Of a DNA stretch of 64,000 bases, positions 58,399 through 64,000 are shown one piece after another; positions within the stretch are counted from its first letter, which is position 1, and each line of letters starts with the position of its first letter. The stretch comes from Cryptosporidium bovis (Eukaryota; Apicomplexa; Conoidasida; Eucoccidiorida; Cryptosporidiidae). The stretch covers positions 62,001 through 126,000 of the forward strand of contig VHIT02000036.1 in assembly GCA_009768925.2 (NCBI GenBank). The letters run 5' to 3'. The notes beneath the pieces were generated by a model. That model ran no database searches and had not been told where the DNA came from. It saw nothing but the letters and a program-made list of their open reading frames with translations. The position numbers and the translations under genes were made by a program.

Positions 58399-59724
58399 AT
58401 GTCATCGTTAGAACTTTATAAAGAGAGAAATAATGAGATTGGGAAAAGTGACAAAAGTGACAGTATAGTTTTTTTAAATAACAACAGAGATACAAATCTA
58501 ATATGTTCTGAAAGGTCGCTTGTTACGAAAAATGGTGAGAAACAACTATTGAGACCAAGTAAAGAGGAAGAATTTAATATATATGAGAAAACAAAAAAAG
58601 CCTTAGATACTGAATTAAATAGAAAACAAAATAGTCTTTTGCCTTTTAAAGAGATATCTAATGGAGGGAAAACAGAATATATAAGATATAAATCAAAAGA
58701 AGATACAATAGGCTACGATCCGAGGTTTTCAGAGAGAATAATTAAAATAGTAGAAAAACCCAAGGATCCACTGGAACTGCCAAAATTTAAAAATAGAAAT
58801 TTAGCAAGTGTAAAAAAAACGGAAATGGTACCTATATTAAGATCGGCTCCAAAGAAGCTCACACAGGAAGAGATAAAAGAATGGAATATCCCACCGAGTG
58901 TTTCTAACTGGAAGAATCCAATGGGGTATACAATTCCTATCAATATGAGAGTTCAAGCAGATACACGTGATTTAATTAACTATACTGTGAATGAACGCTT
59001 TTCATCTTTAAGTGAAACATTATATTTGGCGGAATGTAATGCAAGAGAACAAATTAAACTAAGAAATGAGTTACTTAAACAGAAGAAAATCAGGGAGGAG
59101 ATTGAAAGGGAGGAAAAACTTAGAAAATTAGCGGAAGCATCTAGATATGAGAGGAATAACATTATTGGTACGAAATCATCATCTAGGAAAGATGATGATA
59201 TAATAGATGGCAATATAGTGGATAATATTGATTATATAAAAAAAATTGAAATTGATAAGAGAAGGGAAATAGAGAGGGAGTTTAGAAAAGAGAGAGCAGG
59301 TAAAAAATCGAAAACATTGAGGGATGAAGATAGGGATATATCAGAACATATTGCTTTGGGACAATCTAATCCATATGTATCAAATGAAGTAGAATATGAT
59401 GCAAGGCTTTTCAACAAAACTTCAGGATTAGACTCGGGTTTTGGAAATGAGACTTTGGATGAATATGATAGGCCTTTGTTTAATAGAGTGAAAAAACCAA
59501 GTGGTTTGTATACATTTGAAGAAAGTAGAGTTGAAGGTAATATTGGTGGAAGAGTGCATGTTCCCTCATTCTCGGGGGCTCAAGGGTTACCATCTTCAAA
59601 CAATCAAGGACGTTCCAGACCTGTTCTATTTGAAAAGGATGAAGACGATCCATTTGGTTTGGATAGATTGATTGATTCTGTAAGCAATGAAAGCAAAACA
59701 AATAATAAAAGGAATAATTCATAA
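58399..59724 (+). CDS. SNW1: SNW1/SKIP (Prp45), spliceosome and transcription factor
   Basis: SNW1 is a component of the activated spliceosome (NTC-related) and a transcription co-regulator. The 441-residue protein has the SNW domain with SVSNWKNPMGYTIPINMRVQADTRDLI (SNWKN about 169) and the helix FSSLSETLYLAECNAREQIKLRNELLKQKK. It ends in a charged coiled coil (RKEREIEREFRKERAGKK class) and a C-terminal Pro/Gly tail ending DPFGLD. Those features follow the family order: YDPRFSERI, PRSAP-like LRSAPKKLTQEEIKEW. Length is shorter than human (536). It is intron-less although the window has spliced genes. Firm identification. Confidence 0.94.
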   Translation: MSSLELYKERNNEIGKSDKSDSIVFLNNNRDTNLICSERSLVTKNGEKQLLRPSKEEEFNIYEKTKKALDTELNRKQNSLLPFKEISNGGKTEYIRYKSKEDTIGYDPRFSERIIKIVEKPKDPLELPKFKNRNLASVKKTEMVPILRSAPKKLTQEEIKEWNIPPSVSNWKNPMGYTIPINMRVQADTRDLINYTVNERFSSLSETLYLAECNAREQIKLRNELLKQKKIREEIEREEKLRKLAEASRYERNNIIGTKSSSRKDDDIIDGNIVDNIDYIKKIEIDKRREIEREFRKERAGKKSKTLRDEDRDISEHIALGQSNPYVSNEVEYDARLFNKTSGLDSGFGNETLDEYDRPLFNRVKKPSGLYTFEESRVEGNIGGRVHVPSFSGAQGLPSSNNQGRSRPVLFEKDEDDPFGLDRLIDSVSNESKTNNKRNNS

Positions 59725-59973
59725 TTAAAACAATAAGAGCAGTAGCGAATATTATTACACAATTTGTTTAATCTGTTATGAATTTGGAATATAACATATA
59801 CATATATATAAATATATTATTTCATAAAGAATACATCCGCTATTTAAAGACTAATCTTTTAATTTGTATTATCATTCTGTATTTTTTCCTATTTTATGTA
59901 TTGCTTCAACAGAGTACCCTTGTTTTAAACTATAGTTTACATATAATGATGTGAAAATCGCATACTGTGTACG

Positions 59974-60009
<36 letters not shown>

Positions 60010-60013
60010 TCAT
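59725..60013. other. Spacer with a TA repeat
   Basis: 3' flanks of SNW1 and of the membrane protein. It ends in the TA run at 59977-60007. Confidence 0.5.
59977..60007. repeat. Uninterrupted TA microsatellite
   Basis: About fifteen TA units, directly after the 3' end of the minus-strand membrane protein gene. Confidence 0.85.
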
Positions 60014-60547
60014 TTAAGCTTGTGATTCAACACTAACACCCCTTCTCAATGCTTCATAGTATGAGCTTGCAACCCAGGCAGCAAAGTAATCGAATCCAAC
60101 GGTTATTGCCGATATAACGAAGACCACGAAGGAAAAAATTGAAAAACCAATGCGAATTATTGCAAAGAATCCTGCAGATACCAATAATAAGGAACTAATA
60201 ATCAATAAAAGAGCTTGTAAATAGGCAAATATCTTTGATATAGACTCTTGTTTTTGGTATGCTGCAAGAAGACCAGTAACACCTACACCAAATCTTGAGA
60301 TAGCTACAACCAATCCTACAAAACTCATTGCTGTGAATATTTGGAATATAGAAAATAATAATGAGGCAGATGCTATTATTGTTACAACTCTTCTTAGTGA
60401 AAGAGGGCCGACTTTTCCCAAAGGATGCGGAAATAAAAAGCCAGATGCCTTTTCATAGTCCGCATATTCACGTGCCTTATCAATTCCTTGTTGGGCTGAC
60501 GATAATAACGATTCACTTTGAGCTTTGATTGTTTCTGCGTATGTCAT
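60014..60547 (-). CDS. Four-helix membrane protein of unknown function
   Basis: The 177-residue protein has an amphipathic N-terminus of about 50 residues (MTYAETIKAQSESLLSSAQQGIDKAREYADYEKASGFLFPHP). Four hydrophobic segments follow (about 53-72, 75-93, 104-127, 129-152). The short end is AWVASSYYEALRRGVSVESQA. It has no signal peptide; helix 1 begins after the long soluble arm. I do not recognise the family. The arm-plus-hairpins layout resembles small ER, Golgi or inner-membrane-complex proteins, but that is only a resemblance. It is convergent with SNW1. Confidence 0.8.
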   Translation of the reverse strand: MTYAETIKAQSESLLSSAQQGIDKAREYADYEKASGFLFPHPLGKVGPLSLRRVVTIIASASLLFSIFQIFTAMSFVGLVVAISRFGVGVTGLLAAYQKQESISKIFAYLQALLLIISSLLLVSAGFFAIIRIGFSIFSFVVFVISAITVGFDYFAAWVASSYYEALRRGVSVESQA

Positions 60548-60883
60548 TTTTTCTTGTTTATTAATTTCTATAATCTGAAATTATTCTTTATGTTTTATAT
60601 AATGTTTTTATTAAATAGGTAAATATATTCAACTACTTATATATTTGTCTCAACCTATGGAATATTTTTTTAATTAAAAATATTCTATTTGTTTTAATTA
60701 ATATTAATTTGGTTATTTGCTTTTAAATTGAAGTTGACTGAAATAATAAACATTCAAATCGATGTTAAAATTTTTTTAAAATGTTTTGCATGCGATTTTA
60801 TATTCACTCACTTTCATTTTGTGTTTTTCTTGCACCATTTTTTGCTTTTTTGCATTAATTTAATGTGGATTGTACTTTCCTTG

Positions 60884-60903
60884 TGCATGCATGTATGCAT
60901 GCA
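60884..60903. promoter_or_regulatory. Double TGCATGCA, possible AP2 sites
   Basis: TGCATGCA at 60884-60891 and 60896-60903 within one continuous GCATG-rich palindrome. It lies about 340 bases before the membrane protein ATG. Matches the reported site of the AP2 domain of cgd2_3490. Confidence 0.5.
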
Positions 60904-61545
60904 TGCCAAATATTATCTTTTTGACAATTCGCATGTGGCCATTAATAAAATCAAGTACAATTACTTATTTCAATGTGAATAAAGGAGTAAAAAGAGTAAC
61001 AAATCATGGCAGTAGTTACTTATTAAAAAAAGGGGGGGAAAAAGGTGATAATAAACATAATATTTTAAAACTGAAATGGCCGATGACTCAAATGTAGTTA
61101 AAGTAGTAAGTATGAATTCATGATTAATGTCAAAAATATTAGAAGGGTTATAGAAATTTAATTTTTAATAACTTGTGGTTTTCCTAAAAATTATTAGTGT
61201 GTTACTGTTTGTTTGAAATCAAACTTTATTTAAAAAGCTAAGGATTAAAAACAAAATTTTAAAGTATATGTTATTCTTAAGTTTAAATTAATGAATATTA
61301 TATGTTATTAACGGAAATTAATGTGTGGTTTTAAGTATAATTTATTATTGATTGTTTTGCTATTCAAGTAAACCATCAGTAGGAACAGCTTAATAAGCTG
61401 ACAAAAAATATAAAAATATTAGTTTTGTTGTGTAATTGACTCATAAATTGAAATTTTGATGGCAAAGTAAACCTTTGACTATGAAAAAAATTGTCCGTAC
61501 CGTTTTTTGATTTAATGTTATGGTGATTCAAGACAAGTTTGGCGG

Positions 61546-61567
61546 TATATGTATATATATATATATG

Positions 61568-61604
<37 letters not shown>
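61546..61604. repeat. TA/CA-type microsatellite
   Basis: Nearly uninterrupted TA units with isolated G or C (TATATGTATATATATATATA). Directly after an E2F-like element; about 310 bases before TFIIS. Confidence 0.85.
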
Positions 61605-61913
61605 TCATTTTTTCTTTTATCAATTTATACATAGAAACTGGTAAAGAAAATGTTAGGCTTATTTTAAAGAGTGGTGTTCATATGAGGGAAGAAATAAGTC
61701 AGTGAAACATATATGTATTTCGGTATTTTCATATTTTAGGCGATTTATTATTAATGCCACAGAAGTGGCATTATGTAACTTAAAGAGGAGAGTTGGAAAG
61801 TAAATAAAAGTATATGTATACGCCTATACTATTATATGTATATTCTTTAAAACTTTACCAAAATAATTGTAGCAAAAGATCAAACACTTGTACGATAATT
61901 ACACAGTTTGGAG

Positions 61914-62894
61914 ATGATTAAAGCGAGTATGGATGAACATAATGTTGTAATCGAAAAAATAAGGTTAATTAGGCAACAGTTGGAAAATTTATCATCTAAA
62001 ACAGAATGTGAATCTACTTCTGAAGATGTATTAAAACTTTTGAACGATTTAGACGAGTTTAATATAGATAGAGAAATATTAAAATCAACTAAAATAGGTG
62101 TAGTAATGACATCGATAAAAAAGTGTTTTTGTAAGGTAAATAATATAGCGGTAGTGACAAGAGCAGATGAATTAATTAAAAAGTGGAAACAGGGATTAGC
62201 AATATCTGGAAAAAAAAAAGATGAATCAGAATCCATTTCAAATGAAGTGAATTCTAGTAATCAAGGATCGACAGTTAAATCTATGAAAAGAAAATCAGAG
62301 AGCGATGAAACTGATGATAACATTAAACTGGAAAATATACATAAGGAATACAAGGGACCATTTACAGGAGACACACATAGAGATAAAGCAAGAACATTCT
62401 TGTGGAAAGCAATTGTCACAGGCGTTCCATCTTCCCAAGCAAGACTTATGAAGGAAGATCAAGTTTGTGAATTAGCGGCAGAAATAGAAACTGTATTATA
62501 TAATGAATATATCATTAAAGGTGAAAATTCTGTAAGAGATTACAATTTGCAATTGAAAACAATTAAATGGAATTTGAGTGACTTAAAAAATCCTGAATTG
62601 AATTCAAAATTATATGTTGGTAAAATTACACCAGAGGAAATAGCAAGAATGGAAAGTAAAGATATGGCTTCTGATGCTAAACAAAAAGAAAGGGAAAAAC
62701 ACAAAAAGGAAAGTTTAGAAGCGTGCCAATCAGATTGGGATTTAAGGAATTTAGTACAAAAAGAGGGACAATTTACATGTGGAAAATGTAAGACTAATAA
62801 AACGACTTATTATCAAATGCAGACTAGGTCTGCAGACGAACCCATGACAACATTCGTACGATGCTTAAATTGCAACAATCGCTGGAGGTTTTAA
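61914..62894 (+). CDS. TFIIS: Transcription elongation factor TFIIS
   Basis: TFIIS binds backtracked RNA polymerase II and stimulates cleavage of the RNA 3' end. The 326-residue protein has an N-terminal helical TFIIS-N (LW) domain (about 8-90). The central domain begins at HRDKARTFLWKAI (about 155), and the C-terminal zinc ribbon is CGKCKTNKTTYYQMQTRSAD.. with the RSADEP acidic hairpin and the final CLNCNNRWRF. The Asp-Glu pair that reaches the polymerase active site is present. The open frame starts at a TTG at 61908; the ATG at 61914 (MIKASMDEHNV) is used, with another ATG at 61932. Firm. Confidence 0.96.
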   Translation: MIKASMDEHNVVIEKIRLIRQQLENLSSKTECESTSEDVLKLLNDLDEFNIDREILKSTKIGVVMTSIKKCFCKVNNIAVVTRADELIKKWKQGLAISGKKKDESESISNEVNSSNQGSTVKSMKRKSESDETDDNIKLENIHKEYKGPFTGDTHRDKARTFLWKAIVTGVPSSQARLMKEDQVCELAAEIETVLYNEYIIKGENSVRDYNLQLKTIKWNLSDLKNPELNSKLYVGKITPEEIARMESKDMASDAKQKEREKHKKESLEACQSDWDLRNLVQKEGQFTCGKCKTNKTTYYQMQTRSADEPMTTFVRCLNCNNRWRF

Positions 62895-63252
62895 AATCAG
62901 TCAATCTTTTTTGTATAATTATTTCTTAGATTAGACAAACTGAATATTTGTTGATTTTAAATTTACCTAGAAACCCACAATATATTCCGTGAAAAAGGTC
63001 AGCATTAAATGTGAATGCGAAATCAAAATACTTGAATATTCATAATCTATTTAAACGAAGTATATATATTTGCTTATATAAAATTATACAGGAAGAGTAA
63101 AAGCCTGTACATTAAGGAAAAAAGATTTGTTATTTAATTAAATTTATTTAATACCTAAAACTGGAAATCTGTGCTAATATCTAACAAAATATAGTAGTAG
63201 AAGGTACTTTGTGATTAAAGCTATTAAAAGTTTGCATTGCTGTCTCAGTGTC
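62895..63252. other. Convergent spacer
   Basis: 3' flanks of TFIIS and of the gene at the right edge. A+T-rich; nothing recognised. Confidence 0.4.
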
Positions 63253-64000
63253 CTATTCATGATATGAATTTAAAAGATTGCAAGATAAAAATTTCATTAA
63301 AGGTGATACTGTCAACTTTGGAGTTTCACCTCTGTAAAATGGAAAGACTGAGTAGAAAAGATTTAAGTAGTTGAGCGAGAAAATGATTGACATAATAAGT
63401 CCAAATGTTTTTAGTAGGAAGTGTTTATTTGCAACTCTAACGGTATTTGGAGTAAAGAATAATTGGTACTCAGCTCTTACCCAAAGAGTGGAGTAGTTAT
63501 TTTCAACATTATTTATGTAATCAGTGTTTTTTAGATAGTTTTCCGTAAATTGAGATATTGATTCTGAACTGGTGACATTGCCATTTAATGATGGCAATAT
63601 GTTGTGTAGAAACATCCACTCTAACCAGTTCTCTGGTAAGACTTTATTGTGAATTTGGGCGATATCTGCAACAAGTTGATGCGATTCAGAAACAAAGTAT
63701 GCATTTTGTTTCGATTCAATTCTACTATTAACGTTTGTTTTATTATTTGCGGGTGGAGATGGATATTTATTTCCACTAATATCATTATCATTATAGTTAT
63801 AAATACTAGCACTTTCATTGTTATTTTTATTGTTATTACTAATATTAATGTTACTATTTTTTCTGCTAAAGAACTTTATTAAATAATTAAACGGATTTAA
63901 TTTATGGTAAAAAAATAGTTTAAATATATAAAAATCGATAATCCAATTCTTTTCAAGCTGAAGAAATGCAAATATCACACCAGGGAAACTGGTTTTAACC
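63253..64000 (-). CDS. Partial membrane-associated protein, 5' part beyond the window
   Basis: The frame stays open to the last base (VKTSFPGVIFAFLQLEKNW..), so the start lies outside. The visible 3' part (about 249 codons) contains a hydrophobic stretch (IIDFYIFKLFFYHKL) and an Asn/Ser-rich linker. A conserved-looking core follows (SHQLVADIAQIHNKVLPENWLEWMFLHNILPSLNGN), then VRAEYQLFFTPNTVRVANKHFL and a second hydrophobic segment (LIMSIIFSLNYLNLFYSVFPFY). The family is not recognised. It could be an enzyme of a membrane pathway, but I cannot say which. Confidence 0.65.
   Translation of the reverse strand, partial: VKTSFPGVIFAFLQLEKNWIIDFYIFKLFFYHKLNPFNYLIKFFSRKNSNINISNNNKNNNESASIYNYNDNDISGNKYPSPPANNKTNVNSRIESKQNAYFVSESHQLVADIAQIHNKVLPENWLEWMFLHNILPSLNGNVTSSESISQFTENYLKNTDYINNVENNYSTLWVRAEYQLFFTPNTVRVANKHFLLKTFGLIMSIIFSLNYLNLFYSVFPFYRGETPKLTVSPLMKFLSCNLLNSYHE

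Larger units (their letters stand above)
60548..61913. other. 1.4 kb divergent gene-free region
   Basis: Between the membrane protein and TFIIS. It holds two TGCATGCA sites (60884-60891, 60896-60903), an E2F-like GTTTGGCGGTATAT at 61537-61550, a G7 run at 61032-61038 and the TA microsatellite at 61546-61604. I see no gene. The frame at 61520-61705 is repeat-derived. Confidence 0.55.

Noticed and set aside
61520-61705. 61-codon frame over the TA microsatellite
   Set aside because: Repeat-derived Ile/Tyr runs, not a gene.

Overview
The window is eukaryotic nuclear DNA from an apicomplexan, most likely Cryptosporidium or a very close relative. The reasons are the strong A+T bias, the compact layout of mostly intron-less genes on both strands, the Asn/Ser-rich tracts inside conserved proteins, the short GTAAGT-type introns (about 48-116 bases), and two intergenic motifs known from this group (E2F-like TTGGCGC/TTGGCGG and the AP2 site TGCATGCA). 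I cannot give the species. Several conserved genes begin at an ATG a few codons inside the longest open frame; those starts are corrected here.

Layout. 1-7 kb: V-ATPase proteolipid, an orphan protein, the EXO5-type Fe-S nuclease and a Nudix hydrolase with an expanded Nudix box. 7-13.3 kb: one very large PHD-finger/SNF2 remodeler, followed by a 3.5 kb gene-free stretch. 16.9-25.5 kb: fatty acid elongase, WD40 protein, a POLD4-like DNA polymerase delta subunit, a secreted orphan, a small protein with a possible beta domain, and RPF2. 26-33 kb: a 954-residue secreted orphan, the kinase BUD32 (five exons) and a zinc-knuckle protein. 33.8-41.6 kb: seryl-tRNA synthetase, a bacterial-looking alpha-amylase, SUMO, a METTL6/METTL2-type tRNA methyltransferase (three exons) and KRI1. 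41.9-44.7 kb: a head-to-head pair of secreted paralogues, each multi-exon. 45-57.9 kb: an orphan protein, a U3 snoRNA gene, fibrillarin, a USP36-like deubiquitinase, RPL7, RPS15A and NOP14. 58.4-64 kb: SNW1/SKIP, a four-helix membrane protein, TFIIS and a gene running off the right edge.

A theme is ribosome production: RPF2, KRI1, NOP14, fibrillarin, U3, a USP36-like protease, RPL7 and RPS15A all lie in 33 kb, with EKC/KEOPS kinase BUD32, SerRS and a tRNA m3C methyltransferase among them. Most are expected to be co-expressed, but the window shows no operons; each gene appears to have its own promoter, several of them divergent and shared.

The most useful non-obvious calls are the U3 snoRNA (exact 17-base box A, minus strand, next to fibrillarin), the divergent secreted pair with two perfect TGCATGCA sites in the shared promoter, the BUD32 and METTL exon structures, the POLD4-like protein, and several G+C-rich non-coding islands that could be further structural RNA genes.
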